Assembly: GCF_003589595.1 (NCBI RefSeq)
Contig: NW_020656077.1
Span: 1,541,369 to 1,605,368 of the forward strand
Source of the DNA: Hyposmocoma kahamanoa
Taxonomy: Eukaryota > Arthropoda > Insecta > Lepidoptera > Cosmopterigidae
DNA length: 64,000 nucleotides
Reading direction: 5' to 3'
Position numbers and translations under genes: made by a program. The notes below the pieces were generated by a model, which worked only from the letters and a program-made list of their open reading frames with translations, ran no database searches and was not told the DNA's origin. Within the stretch, counting starts at the first letter, position 1, and every line of letters starts with the position of its first letter. Shown here one piece after another: positions 21,413 to 32,716 of the stretch.

Positions 21413-22319
21413 TTCTATTCACACTACCGATTTCACGAAGTATGCCCAAAAGCGGGTAATAACGTTTTTATCACAATTTAATTAAATACATATTTCAAAA
21501 TGAAACGATCCAACAAATTGCGTTCAAAAAACTATTTGCTTGCCAATAAGGTTACCTAACAGTATAAAACCTTATTACTAGTGATCGGAATACGATAAAC
21601 AGAGACAGAAAGTGGAGAATACCTTATGGCTACATTTGCAAGTCTCGGATTTTTTCGGGATTCGGGAAGTCACTTAGGTACATTAAAAATTGACGTTGTT
21701 CGGGGTAGGCAGGTAAAGTAAATTTACCAAAATGTTGAGTATTATCGTCAGAATTTTCGTAAATATTCCGAAAACAGAGAAAATTGGCGATTTCTTCACC
21801 GACTAGAGCGTAGCTCTTAAATAAGGAGATTCGGAAAAATTGGTACTTGCGGCAATTCGTCGCAAAGTTTAAATAAGTAAAGTCTACCTATTATGTCCTA
21901 TTACGTCCTGTCCACTTTTAATCTACATAAGTGATGAGAAGAGGCAGTTTCCACGATATGTCTCTGTTCCTCGAAGTTTAGGCAAAAAAACCACCTATTC
22001 CGATCACTGTTTATTAATTAACGGTATAATTTCTCGCTAATGACATCAACCAATGCTTATTAACATTTCTCATTAAAACTCCATCATGTTATAAAGAATT
22101 AATATAAACTTCCAATTCCCGGATTTAACCGTCTATGAACAGAGAACTTTGAGTAACAAAATACTCAAAAATCTTCTTCATCTAGTCATTACTATGAAAA
22201 CTAGCAGCTTTTGCAAAGCATTTGATTTATATATTTACTTTACTGATGACAAGTGTATTTATTTACAGCCACTTTCACAAGATATTCTTTTGTTGCACCC
22301 CCCCAATTCAACTGTTAAA
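21413..22319. other. Upstream region of the secreted-protein gene
   Basis: This should contain the promoter on the minus strand. A GATAAAAACG about 55-65 bases upstream of the ATG is TATA-like but weak. No other gene or repeat is seen. Confidence 0.35.
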
Positions 22320-22581
22320 TTTCTATCCTAAGGTTGCCAGGAAGAAATTGCTAAATAGCAATAAGGCCGCCTATTGTACGGACTATGGCACACCAAACCA
22401 CACATTTTTGTTCGAAAATCGCCTCAAGTGCAGCAGAACAAGATACGTCAATGTGTAGCTTGATGTGCTGGCGTGTGTACATTAAATTACTCTGTGATAC
22501 TTACATTACAATGACAAAACAGAAGTTTTGTCATTGTAATTTTTAATGTGCAATAAAGAATATTTCATTCATTCATTCATT
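22320..22581 (+). mobile_element. 3' end of a CR1/L2-like LINE
   Basis: Contains AATAGCAATAAGGCCGCC, then GCGTGTGTACATTAAAT, a CAATAAAGAATA motif and a tail of ATTC repeats (22564-22581). These features are shared by lepidopteran LINE 3' UTRs. A 16-base perfect hairpin sits just before the tail. No coding part remains. Confidence 0.65.
22505..22540 (+). other. Perfect 16-bp hairpin in a LINE 3' UTR
   Basis: ATTACAATGACAAAAC is followed by AGAA and then its exact complement. It is 20-odd bases before the AATAAAG and ATTC tail, where the LINE reverse transcriptase would recognise its RNA. Confidence 0.6.
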
Positions 22582-23508
22582 GTGTTACCGTTTAGTTGGA
22601 AGTCAAACTTATTATTTGTCGTTAGAGTATTGATAACTTTATACAAATATAACAACAAGATACATGATGCCATTAATTTGAAATTCTAACCGGACGAATC
22701 TTTACCCTGGGCTTGAGCACACAGTAAATCATTTTCAGTTAGCTTCGCATTGCTAGCAGTTAGAGTAGGGTTTTGAAATTTTCAGAGCAAACCAAATATG
22801 TGTTTAAGATATTAAATATATTATTTATTCCCTCTTTACGCTCATTAATTTACAACTGTACTTTTGTATTAATAGATATTTAAGTTTGTATTTTAACGTT
22901 ATATTTTCCTTACAAATCTTTTTTTATATATCTTTTAATGTCAATGTACCCAAGAACTGATAATGATAGATGTCTACCGTAGATACATGATATTTACCAC
23001 GGTATATCGAAGCCATAGCCTATTCAATGATTTTGGGCGCAGATTAGATACAAATTTTGGTGGATGGGTGATAGTATAGTAGAAGTATGTTAATTTAAAA
23101 CTTAAAAAATGTACATGAAGTAACTCGTACGATATGATATCTTTTTCTAAGGACACGAAGTCATATATACTTTCAGCACATTTTCCTTGTGGTACTCATA
23201 TGCTGAGTATAGGTATATGCATTGTCATCAAATAGTGCAAATGCAGTGCATGCAGCCCTGACAGAACTGAGTTCTGCCTATAAACGTAGTAAGAAGCCGA
23301 AGGCGCATACGCAGCTTGCGCGTGCGATTTGTTCGCAAATGGCACGCCCCACGAGATAAGCGAATATTGCGCATGCATAGATCAACTGCATTCACCTTAA
23401 TTGAATGTTTGTCTTTCTTGCGTAGTGATGTATTATTTGCAATATGCTCAGAAACAAATCCTGAGTGATTGCGTCGGTTATAACTTGACTCGCGATATAA
23501 GCTGGGCC
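22582..23508. other. Non-coding interval
   Basis: No supported gene. Two overlapping open frames at 23196-23536 have no domain content. Confidence 0.4.
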
Positions 23509-23842
23509 ATAGGCAATTGTTTAAGTTCTTAATCATAATTAATTTTGCAGAAAACGTAATGAGATGATATATTTGCAGGAATTCATTTTGATACCTACTT
23601 TTTTTATAATACTAAGAGTCGTACTCTAGAACTCTACTCAATGCTCAAGTCAGGATTTGAGTATGGTTTAAAGCACTCGAAATCATACTCAAGTCCCTGC
23701 CATTAGAGTCGTATTTCCAGTGCTTGTGTTTCAATTGCAATCCTGACTTGAGCATTGAGTAGAGTTCTAAAATACGACCCTAAGTGACGGGACGAACAAT
23801 ACGTGTACCTGGTGGTAAGCGTCACGCCTGTCACTGCACCCG
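23509..23842. repeat. Source of a 334-base duplicated tract
   Basis: Matches 32213-32546 with three mismatches and no indel. It covers about 90 bases of otherwise single-copy DNA, the S1 tail, a fold-back MITE and the 3' part of S1 copy E. Confidence 0.93.
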
Positions 23843-24006
23843 CCACTCTGAGATATAAGTTGAAAAGTGTCATGTGCCTGTAATTTCACCAGTACCCTTA
23901 CCCTTCCAATTCGGAACGCAATAATGCTCGCATTACTGCTTGGCGGCGGAAATAGGTAAGGTGGCAGTACTACCCTGGACGAACTCTTTCAAAAGGAGCT
24001 CTACTT
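23597..24006 (-). mobile_element. S1 SINE-like element, copy E, carrying an H3 MITE
   Basis: S1 body in minus sense from 24006 to 23784, tail split by the MITE. It has an internal deletion joining GCCTGTC to ACTGCACCCG (about 23828), which is diagnostic because the tract at 32.5 kb shares it. Confidence 0.82.
23616..23780. mobile_element. H3 fold-back MITE, 165 bases
   Basis: Inverted ends of about 41 bases (GGGTCGTATTTTAGAACTCT on the complement; GAGTCGTACTCTAGAACTCT on the plus) with inner sub-repeats around CTCAAGTCAGGA. TAA at 23613-23615 and 23781-23783 is the target duplication. The G-rich tip and three-base TAA target fit PIF/Harbinger MITEs. It is inserted in the A-tail of S1 copy E. 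Confidence 0.85.
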
Positions 24007-24049
24007 AATGAGGGTAGGCACCAATATCTATGCGAGAACTGATGATACG

Positions 24050-24256
24050 CAGTTAAGCCTACGACAAAATAGCAATGCGTCTAGCTAATTCCGCGGTGCC
24101 CAAGGCGGCTTAGACGGAGAACTGCATAAGATACATTGCGCAATGCGAGGAACGCGTTTACATTTCGTCGCGGGCGTAACTCGAGAGCGAAGACAGCGAT
24201 ATTCCCAGCCGACAGACTGATGCGGCGCCCGGCTCAGCCACATCTGTGGTCCAAGG
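24050..24256 (+). promoter_or_regulatory. CpG-rich patch, possible first exon or promoter
   Basis: About 200 bases clearly richer in CG dinucleotides than the surroundings, including CATTTCGTCGCGGGCG and GATGCGGCGCCCGG. It ends in GGTCCAAG followed by GTATGA, a plausible splice donor at 24255. No open frame of note. It could be a 5' UTR exon or simply a GC-rich relic. Confidence 0.25.
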
Positions 24257-24463
24257 TATGAAAGTAATGCAGAGCTCGCTGATAATGCCGTAATGGTCAG
24301 ATCTTCCTCGTCATCACCACAAGGTATATTGTAATACTATCTAACCTTCGACTTTTATTACTTCTTGAAACTTACAACCATGGGTATGCACTCTTGCCAC
24401 AATTTCTTTCGCGTGCATGACGATACTCTATGTGCCAACTCAGAATGTAATTGAATTTTTTAC

Positions 24464-24568
24464 GAGAGATTTGACAATTATTTGTTAAACAACACATAAA
24501 CGCCATATGCCTTTCTAAGGCGTTTAATGTGTTGTTTTACAAATAGGTACTTAATTGTCGAATGTCTC
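24464..24568. repeat. Long hairpin, small fold-back element
   Basis: TTGTTAAACAACACATAAACGCC pairs with its near complement at 24516-24543, extended outward by GAGAT-TGACAATT and AATTGTCGAATGTCTC. The loop is about 10 bases. No target duplication is clear. Confidence 0.65.
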
Positions 24569-25649
24569 AATGATATCATATATGCACGGATAGTCAAAAT
24601 TAGTACGATTTTAGACAAGTTTAAAATTGTTATTCGTTCCAATTATAAAAGGAAAGAACTTTGCTCTAAGACTTTCGGAAATGTGCTTCATTTGTAATTT
24701 ACTTATCTTACAAATTAGACAGCTGATGAACATTTGAATGAAAAATTGTATGAGTTTTGAAACCTAGAATAAAAGTTACCAGTTTTAAGATGGGAATACC
24801 GTGGATTATCGGCATTGTTGCTATTTCATTATAGTTAACTACACCCGCTATTAGGAGCACTGACACTACTTGAATTACGCACATAAATCGTTGGAGCTTA
24901 TTACTTATGCCAAGTTCAACTAGCGTTATAAATCAGGTAGATGCTCTACAAAATCCTTAATACGGCAGCCTATGGACTTTATGTCGGTGCGGATAGTCTG
25001 TAAGCACTTCTCATTCCTGCCCTTTGAATGCACCAATAAAACTGCTTAATATTAAGGGGATATCGTTTCCATTTATTGATTAATAACGGTTTCACAAATT
25101 GTCGACTTTGAATATGGCGCCGTTTTCATAAAGGTAAAATTTTACCAAAAATTACTATGTACTAAAATCCTATTTACATAATACGCATTTGCGCACGCAA
25201 ATCAAGAAAGATTAAATCTTTCCAGAATTACGCCAAAGTAAGCATTATTAAAAAGTTAATGTTACGTCATGACGTAAATATCTATACCTAGTTAACACAT
25301 CACAAGACTCATAATACCTAGGACCGTGACGTACTCGACCATGGTTGTAATTAACCTAATCATTAAGAAGGTGTAAAATAGTTCTATTGGAGTCACTTAA
25401 CGTACCATGCAAGTTATTCACTACATTCGCCACGATGGAAAAAATCAAAATTGAATAATTTTAGTGGTAGACATACAACGTCCATATTGTCAAATTGGTG
25501 TAAGTATATAAAATCCTTTCATTCAGCAAAAACTGTGAAACTTAAGCGCCACATTCATTAGCGAACATAATCGTCGTCACGCGGTCACAAAATTTTAAAT
25601 AAATTGTAGACTAACAGAAGATAATCCCTGATAGATCTTATATAGGTAG
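24569..25649. other. AT-rich non-coding interval
   Basis: About 1.1 kb with nothing recognisable. Confidence 0.4.
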
Positions 25650-26486
25650 ATCCCTGCTCCACTCTAAATACCTCGGTATTACCTTGGACGAAGCCTAAAC
25701 CTATAAACAGCACTACATCAACACCAAGCAGAAAGTGACCACTCAGAACAATCTCCTGCGCCGCCTTAGATATATCTTGCAAGTGGGGAGTTTCGCCACA
25801 AACTTTGCGAACGACCGGACTAGCCTTTCCTTTTACGAGCCCAGTCTGGAGTCGTTTAGCACACACGCACCTGGTGAGTACAGCACTAAATGACACGTGT
25901 CGATTTATTACTGGCTGTTTGAAACCAGCCACTGCGTGCAAGCGGTACCCGTTGGCTGGTGTTTCCCCTCCGGACGTCCATAGAGACGTGGCTATCTCCC
26001 TGGAACGCTTAAAAAAAGAGACTGATCCGCGGCACCCGTTGCACCAACACATGCAGGTAATACAGAGGTTAAAGAATCGCCATAGCTTCATTAAAGAAGT
26101 ATATCCTCCGGACGGGGAAACTAAGCAGGCCAGAATAAGTCACTGGAAAGAGAGATACCCTAAAGCATCACTCACCCCGCTGTCGCTCACACCTCCTTCC
26201 TGGGCATGATCTATCTTGGCAAACTTGAAAGTCCCTAAATAGGCTGCGGACCCAAGTCGGCCGAAGTAAGGAGTGCATGCACGGATGGGATTACAGCTCA
26301 GAGAGCGCATGTCCGTGTGGTGTTTCTCCCCAGACAATGGCACATCTTTTATTCTGCCCTGCGAGTCCGTACACCTGCACACGCGAGGACCTGTACAACG
26401 CCACTGATAATGTTATCTCAGTCGCTAAGCACTGGTCGTCTATAATATAAACGCCAGAGTCGACACGCCAAGAAGAAGACAGAAGA
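25650..26486 (+). pseudogene. Jockey-type LINE ORF2, C-terminal fragment with frameshifts
   Basis: KYLGITLDEA (about 25665) marks the end of the reverse transcriptase. The frame at 25805-26206 follows with HTHLVSTALNDTCRFITGCL, PLAGVSPPDV, ERLKKETDPRHPLH and RLKNRHSFI, the conserved post-RT region of insect Jockey-type elements. After another shift, CPCGVSPQTMAHLLFC (about 26305) is the C-terminal zinc-binding motif, and VAKHWSSI then DSTRQEEE-like codons close ORF2. There are several frameshifts and stops, and no 5' half. Confidence 0.85.
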
Positions 26487-28584
26487 TAATGAACCACTTT
26501 AATATCTATGTATGTGTACACGTACTAGATATACTAAAGTAAAAAATAGCGCTAATATGTTCGACAAACTCGATAATTCCCTAAACAAATTGACACCGGC
26601 CTCTGAACACCCTTGCTAGAAAAAATTCACTAAAGTTAGTTTCTCAAATTGTTTTCTAAGAATTCCTCATTCAGCGTCTAGAATGCTAACTGCTAAGCCA
26701 CTGAGATTGTTTAGTAGCACTGTTTATACTTAGTCATTTACATTTTCTATGGAGGTGTAGGGTGAGATTTGGTATGAGGGCGTGGTTCATGTCGCTTCGA
26801 TATGCCCAAAATGCGCATACGTGTGTATAGTAACCACTAAGAGGCGATGGTATTCATATTTACTATATTGTTTATGTTATGCATGTTATTAAAAAGAAAA
26901 TATTAGTCTACGCCCTTGAAAGCAAAAAAAAGTTTACAAAGTAAAGGAAAGTGTATTTTAAGCTAGTTTAACATAATATGGAGTACATTTATCGTATCTT
27001 TACGTGTATAACGCTACTTTTACAACGAGAAATTCTCTTACATCGTGCTTGTATGCAGGTTAAAAGATTGCCGATCTTGCTTCAGTTATCAGCCACTTTC
27101 ATAGATTATGTTGTTGTCAACAAGAAGTCAACTATACATGTTCATGCTAGTTCCTAGTTTGCAATTTGTAATTATATAGCAAGTGGCGCATTATTTGGTT
27201 ATCTTTTTCAACAAACACATTCAAAAAGACATACATATACCTATGCTAGTGTTGCAACGAATACTAGTGTACAACGGAATATTAATGCACATAAGAAAAT
27301 TGGCACGAATAAATACCACATTAACTTCAGTTATGATAAATAATTTTGTATAACGAACCCAAATTAAGTGCTGTATTTTCAAGTCTGTAATTTAAATTTA
27401 TAAATTAGTGAAGAAAGAAATAGTTTATTTCACAGTTTGAATAAACTTTCAAAAACCTTATTTTATTTTGGTTTGTAAATAATAAATACTAGGTTGATTT
27501 TATTGGCGTTTATTTAGTTTTAAGTAAACAACATGTTAAGTAGGTAAGTTTCATAATAATATGATATGTTACCTTTTTGATCTCTTAGAAAAGTAACTTA
27601 GTTATATTACATTTCCTTTTGATCTTTCATGTATATTATGATAATTGCGCTTTCGTGAATTTACAATGCTGCGTTTTTTTCTTAATTTTACCTCCTATGT
27701 TTAGGTATTCGGTATTCAGCCAGATAGTGATTCATTATTCTATATTCGGCCGAATAGTATAAGACAGGAATAAGCCGAAAACTGAATATACGTTGAAAAT
27801 CTAATATGTATATACTAATCACATTTTCTATTAGGTAGCCCTGAGAAAATGGCCTCTAGAGCAGCATATATGTGCCACGATTGTCTTCAAAATCTTACGA
27901 GTACATCAGCCGTTTTCAGAATAAGTTCCTACATAACAAGAACAAGACATTTAAAGCCATTTATAATCAATCAACGTGTAAAATGATTACTCGTAATGGA
28001 ATAATTTTCTAGTTCGATGGTTGACTTTGAAATACGTAATTGCTTATCATTCATTTTAACTAGGTCATCTGCTAACTGCCTCTCTCGATAGCAGCGCTAT
28101 ATTAAACTAGTTTTGTATCTTATATAACATTATTTGAAAGTCTGTTTACAGGTGTCTCACCAAATCTTAATTTCAATGCACACTTTGCGTAGGTAGTAAC
28201 ATATTGAATATTAATTAACACATAGCCATTAATTTAATAAGATTTATTTATACTCAAAGTTTATGAGAAATGTACGACTAAATTAATATACCGCACAAAT
28301 CGATTTCTTTTGTTCTGTTTATTTTAAATTTATACAGCACGAGTTTATTGAAAGGCATTTTTGTCTTTAATTATTACACAATGACCACAATGTCTATTTA
28401 TAAGCCGAATCATATTTATTATCATTACAATTTCATAATACGTTGACATAAATATGCACACTAAAAAATAAGTTCGAATTCTTCGTGAATATTTTTTGCA
28501 CGAGTCATGCTGTCCATGACGATATGAAAAATGATTACAATTTATAGATACTAAGTCACTAAAAATTATAACTTTATTCTTATT
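26487..28584. other. AT-rich non-coding interval, about 2.1 kb
   Basis: The only structure noticed is TATTCGGTATTCAGCC and ATATTCGGCCGAATAG with related motifs at about 27705-27790, palindromic words of a kind repeated in many animal genomes. No gene. Confidence 0.4.
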
Positions 28585-28885
28585 AAACCGACCTGAAAAG
28601 TATATGGAATTACACCCTTTTTTTATTTGCCAAGTTTTATTGAAACCGATTAACGGAAAGTGGGTGAAATCAAATAAACCGCGTTCATTCCCTAATTTGC
28701 CACTCTGGAGGAGGAATGTTTTCTCCAAATTTGAATGAGATCATTACTGAGGGTAGAGAAGAGAAGAGGGTTTCTCAACTAAAAAGAACATCGATCGAAA
28801 GCGGTTCACAAATATGTCAGAGCGGTCGCGCAACATACACAATACAGTCCAATTGAGAACCTGCTTATTTTATTGAAGTCGTTCA
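28585..28885 (-). repeat. Dispersed repeat R, third copy
   Basis: Minus-strand match to repeat R: ATTTGCCAAGTTTTATTGAAA, CCCTAATTTGCCACTC, CTCCAAATTTGAATGAGATC and ACAGTCCAATTGAGAACC are all shared with the 55.9 kb copy. Confidence 0.78.
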
Positions 28886-29111
28886 CAAAATAATAACGAT
28901 ATTCTAGTATCATGAACATACGATATATACCTACTCGAGATACTACTAGATAAATAGGTATACGATTTTGATAGGAATTATTTTGAATTGCGATATATTA
29001 GGACGTTCTTTGTTCATCATCTCGCAAAAATCAAATAATTTACTTACATATGAAGTTACGCAGACACTATAGTATACCAAAGAGTATAATTAGCGTAACG
29101 TACCATTTTTT

Positions 29112-30015
29112 CATCGAGTATATAACCAGAAATAGAGACGAAATGACATTTAATTTGTTTGAAAACTATTCAGCCATATCATTACTGTGACAACTGCGCT
29201 CCGATTGGCTAGCCCGAGTTCAAAACAATTGATGGGTGTCGTCAATGGGTGTCGTCAACTGTTTCACTTCAAATCGACCAGTTAACTTGAGCTTTGCTAT
29301 AATGTACAAAAATTTCAAAATTACATATTTAATTTTTTTTTTTTATTGGTTCACTTACAGTTATTACAATGTTACTTACTAAAGTTAAATGTAGGTATAG
29401 AAGATCTTATCTAATTGCACAACCAATTACAAGTAAACACAGCTTACAAAAACAACATGAATGTAGATAAATTAGAAATTAAAAGCTATTTAATCCAGTT
29501 TAAAAAAAAAGAGAAAAGTAAAATACAAACAAAAAGGTAATAGTAAATACAAGCGAACAAGGGTCTCGGCATTATTAGTTAAACAGAAAAAATAAATAAA
29601 ATTAATTAAGGTTAGATATAATACTATTACGAAAATTGTTCAGTGACTGCCAAAATATATCGCTTACCTGACTGTGCTTATTCATTACCGATTTAATATT
29701 TAATTACCGATGAAATGTGATTCCGTTTGTTTTGTAATTAGATGTTTTGCCGTTTTTCCCACACCACCGAATAGAAAAGCACGGCATTGTTAGAGATATT
29801 GTCTTTATTACAATAAATACAGAATATTTTTTGGAATTTACGGAGACGTACCCACAGGTCAATAGTTGGCCTGTCTAAATTTCAGTGCAAACATGGTGCA
29901 AACGAGAGTATCAATTCCCTCTTATAAATATCAATTTATAAGAGCTGTATCGCTAATGTGTTACCAGGAATATATGGCCCTTATTTCGTCTCTATTTCTG
30001 GTTGTATACTCGATG
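29112..30015. mobile_element. T8 non-autonomous DNA transposon, copy 3, with an insertion
   Basis: 904 bases flanked by CATTTTTT at 29104-29111 and 30016-30023. About 365 of them (29330-29695) are absent from the other copies. The core palindrome GGGTGTCGTCAA is duplicated in tandem at about 29235-29260, as by slippage at a hairpin. Confidence 0.9.
29330..29695 (-). mobile_element. Retroposed insert inside T8 copy 3
   Basis: It starts with a run of T (A-tail in minus sense) and is bounded by ATTTAA-like repeats on both sides, as expected for a retroposed sequence. The body is AT-rich and unidentified; it may be a LINE 3' end or a cellular transcript. Confidence 0.5.
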
Positions 30016-30130
30016 CATTTTTTAACGACAGAGTTATATAAACCATTTTGTTTAAATATATTCTAAACATGACATCGGAAATAGGTATGATTCTGCCAAC
30101 AAGCAAGTTGTTTTTTATTATCTACATTTC

Positions 30131-30357
30131 GTCATAATCAATCCATTTATATGTCCCACTGTTGGGCACGGGTCTCCTCTCACCCGAGGGTTTCGGCTAT
30201 AGTCCGCCACACTGGCCCAATGCGGGTTGGAGGCTTCAAACGTTTTTCATGGTAAATTTCGAATTAAATTTCGCACATTTCCGAGAAACTCAGAGGTGTG
30301 AGCCCGGATTCGAACCTACGACCCTCTGCTTGAGAGGCAGTAGGTCAAACCATTAGC
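30131..30357 (-). mobile_element. tRNA-derived SINE (family S2)
   Basis: Minus strand: CTACTGCCTCTCAAGCAG, then a perfect B box in TAGGTTCGAATCCGGGCTC, then ACACCTCTGAGTTTCTCGG, the body, and the 3' end GGAGACCCGTGCCCAACAG. The body is shorter than in the 18.0 kb copy. Confidence 0.85.
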
Positions 30358-30365
30358 GCCCAGTT

Positions 30366-30690
30366 ACACGAGGAGAAAGTTTTCGCGCGGCCGCCGCGCG
30401 GCTAACGCCCAGTTACCACGACTTCACGTACATTAAACAACAAATCTGAAGTATATTTACTAGGCAACAACATTTAAATTCCTCTGAATAATACAACGCG
30501 GGCCGGCGCGTAGGTCAAATTCAAGCCAGTCTCGCCCGCGTGTACGGGACGCTCATTTAAGTTAAAACGTAAAAGCTAAATAAATAGAGCGTAGTTTGCC
30601 ATGACAGAAGCACGCGGTCGCTGCGCGGCGGCGACGCGGACTCCGCTCGGCTACCGCGCGGAGTGAGCGCGATGAAATTCGTGTCGAATA
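30366..30690. other. GC-rich block of unknown nature
   Basis: CpG-dense segments TTTTCGCGCGGCCGCCGCGC (30379) and TCGCTGCGCGGCGGCGACGC (30628) lie at either end of an AT-rich centre. The ends are partly inverted, so it may be a GC-tipped MITE, or a promoter. Confidence 0.35.
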
Positions 30691-31648
30691 ATTGCGCCTT
30701 TAAGCTACGACGGTTTCTTTCCTTTGCTTACAAAGTATTTCCTCAACGGTGACGATATAACATAATAGTGGAAAAATACAATATCTTCCAGAAGCACTAA
30801 TATTTAATTAAAACTGCATTATAATACATAGTCTAACAGCACTAATTTAAAATTTAAAATCGACTTTTACTTTTTGGACTCCCGTTTGAATGTAATTATC
30901 GCATTGATCGGTTCAGCTACTGTGTAATTTGTTTCGGGTAAAAGGCTTGGGTGTGGTCATAACCTCAATATAGTCAAACTTATTGGACATAGGATATGGA
31001 TGTAATAGAGCATCTCAAGATGTCAAACGAATTTGCACAGTCGAATGAAGCTACAGTATGATGACAGCAAGGTGCTATTGAAGGATGAAAAACACATTTT
31101 GTGTTTTGACTTCTAATAAAAATTAAAAGTAACAATGTACGAATTAAAAACTACGGACTACAGCGAGCGTCTCTGCTACATTTCAAGGTAGATACTTGGA
31201 GACTTGGAGGCAAGTTATCGACCTAACTTTTCTCTTTATGGTATTACATAACCAGCTCGACACGCCTTGAATAATGTCTCAAGTTAATTTGGCGTAACCC
31301 GGAAAGCTTCCACGTTATCCAGCGCGAAATATATTTTCGGTTCTAGTATCTCGTACTAATGTGGGCCATTTGTGTCCACTTTACCGTAGCATAAGAACTT
31401 TCAATCATGATATACAGATAAAGTTGTCATCTTTCACGACTCATTATATAAGTTCAAGCTGAATGTCACAACTGCTTACGAATCGGATGCAGTGCGCAAA
31501 AGCGCTTAGTTTTGTTTGATAATCGCTTAGATACTTAGTACCTAGTTTTTGTTTCCTTTTGTTTTCTATCTACGTATTATTATTACTATTATGGATACTA
31601 TTATGGATCACAATTATGGATATCTATTTTAGACTCGCCTCTCCTATG
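30691..31648. other. Non-coding interval
   Basis: No gene or repeat recognised. Confidence 0.4.
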
Positions 31649-31921
31649 TTATTATTATTATTTACTTTATTTTTCTCAACTTGTTAGCTGGTTTGAACCA
31701 CTCTTGCGGACCAAAATGAAGCAAATGCAGCATGCCTATGTGTTGGGTGGGTAATAAAAGCCTATTATTATTATTATGTTCTTTATTTTTCTCAACCTGT
31801 TGACTGGGTTCGGTTTTTTACGAACCTAAATCTAGTAAATGCACTATGGCGGTGTATCTACGAGTACGTGGAGGGTGTGTAATAAGAGCCTTCTTCGTCC
31901 TCTTCTATGTTATTATTATTA
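31649..31921 (+). repeat. Two tandem copies of an ATT-tailed repeat
   Basis: CTTTATTTTTCTCAACTTGTTAGCTGG (31662) recurs as CTTTATTTTTCTCAACCTGTTGACTGG (31780), each ending in GGGT-GTAATAAGAGCC-like sequence and an ATTATT run. The two units are diverged. Probably two successive insertions of one SINE or LINE 3' end. Confidence 0.6.
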
Positions 31922-31974
31922 TCAATGACCAGATAACTGCACTAATTACTAGAGAATTGCTTATACTATGAGTA

Positions 31975-32071
31975 CCAGAACAATGCAATTACCTCTGGGG
32001 CACTTCTGTTCAGAACCAATATAGAAAACTTTATTTCCCAAGTTGGTCCTCCCAGGAATCGAACCCAGGGC
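31975..32071 (-). mobile_element. tRNA-derived SINE remnant (family S4)
   Basis: The minus strand has a perfect B box in CTGGGTTCGATTCCTGGGAG, then AAGTTTTCTATATTGG and CAGAAGTGCCCCAGAG, resembling the body of lepidopteran tRNA SINEs. The A-box half is cut off by the neighbouring S1. Confidence 0.6.
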
Positions 32072-32716
32072 CTTTTTTTTATAACATCAAGTGACAGGAC
32101 AAACACAAACAAGTCGTGCGCCTGATGGTAAGCTACAAGCCTGTCCACAACAGTAACAGTGCCACTCAGAGCTTTAAATTGCAAAGATCTGAGGGGCCAC
32201 TACCACTGCGCAATAGGCAATTGTTTAACTTCTTAATCATAATTAATTTTGCAGAAAACGTAATGAGATGATATATTTGCAGGAATTCATTTTGATACCT
32301 ACTTTTTTTATAATACTAAGAGTCGTACTCTAGAACTCTACTCAATGCTCAAGTCAGGATTTGAGTATGGTTTAAAGCACTCGAAATCAAACTCAAGTCC
32401 CTGCCATTAGAGTCGTATTTCCAGTGCTTGTGTTTCAATTGCAATCCTGACTTGAGCATTGAGTAGAGTTCTAAAATACGACCCTAAGTGACGAGACGAA
32501 CAATACGTGTACCTGGTGGTAAGCGTCACGCCTGTCACTGCACCCGTCACCCTGAAACATAAGTTGACAAGTCCCATGTGCCTGTAATTTCACCACCACC
32601 CTTACCCTTCAAAACCGGAACACACTAATGCTGACATTACTGCTTGGCAGCAGAAATAGGTAAGATGGCAGTACTATCCTGGACGAACTCTTTCACAACG
32701 AGCTCTACTGCTACTA
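32072..32716 (-). mobile_element. S1 SINE-like element, copy F, with a 334-base templated insertion
   Basis: The host SINE occupies 32716-32547 (5' part) and 32212-32072 (3' part and tail). Removing 32213-32546 rejoins the two parts at the expected family junction. The insert is the copy of 23509-23842 and brings its own S1 3' end and H3 MITE (32320-32484). Confidence 0.88.
32213..32546. repeat. Duplicated tract, copy of 23509-23842
   Basis: Three mismatches in 334 bases. Beyond it, the aligned S1 sequence of copies E and F differs at more than 20 of about 165 positions, so similarity drops sharply at 32546/23842. Confidence 0.93.

Noticed and set aside
24464..24568. microRNA precursor
   Set aside because: The stem is long and nearly uniform with imperfect outer extension typical of a fold-back element; no known mature sequence recognised.
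25585..26091. 168-codon open frame on the minus strand
   Set aside because: It overlaps the plus-strand Jockey ORF2 fragment, whose motifs are unmistakable.
30290..30345. tRNA gene suggested by a perfect B box
   Set aside because: The surrounding sequence matches the S2 SINE and does not fold into a cloverleaf.
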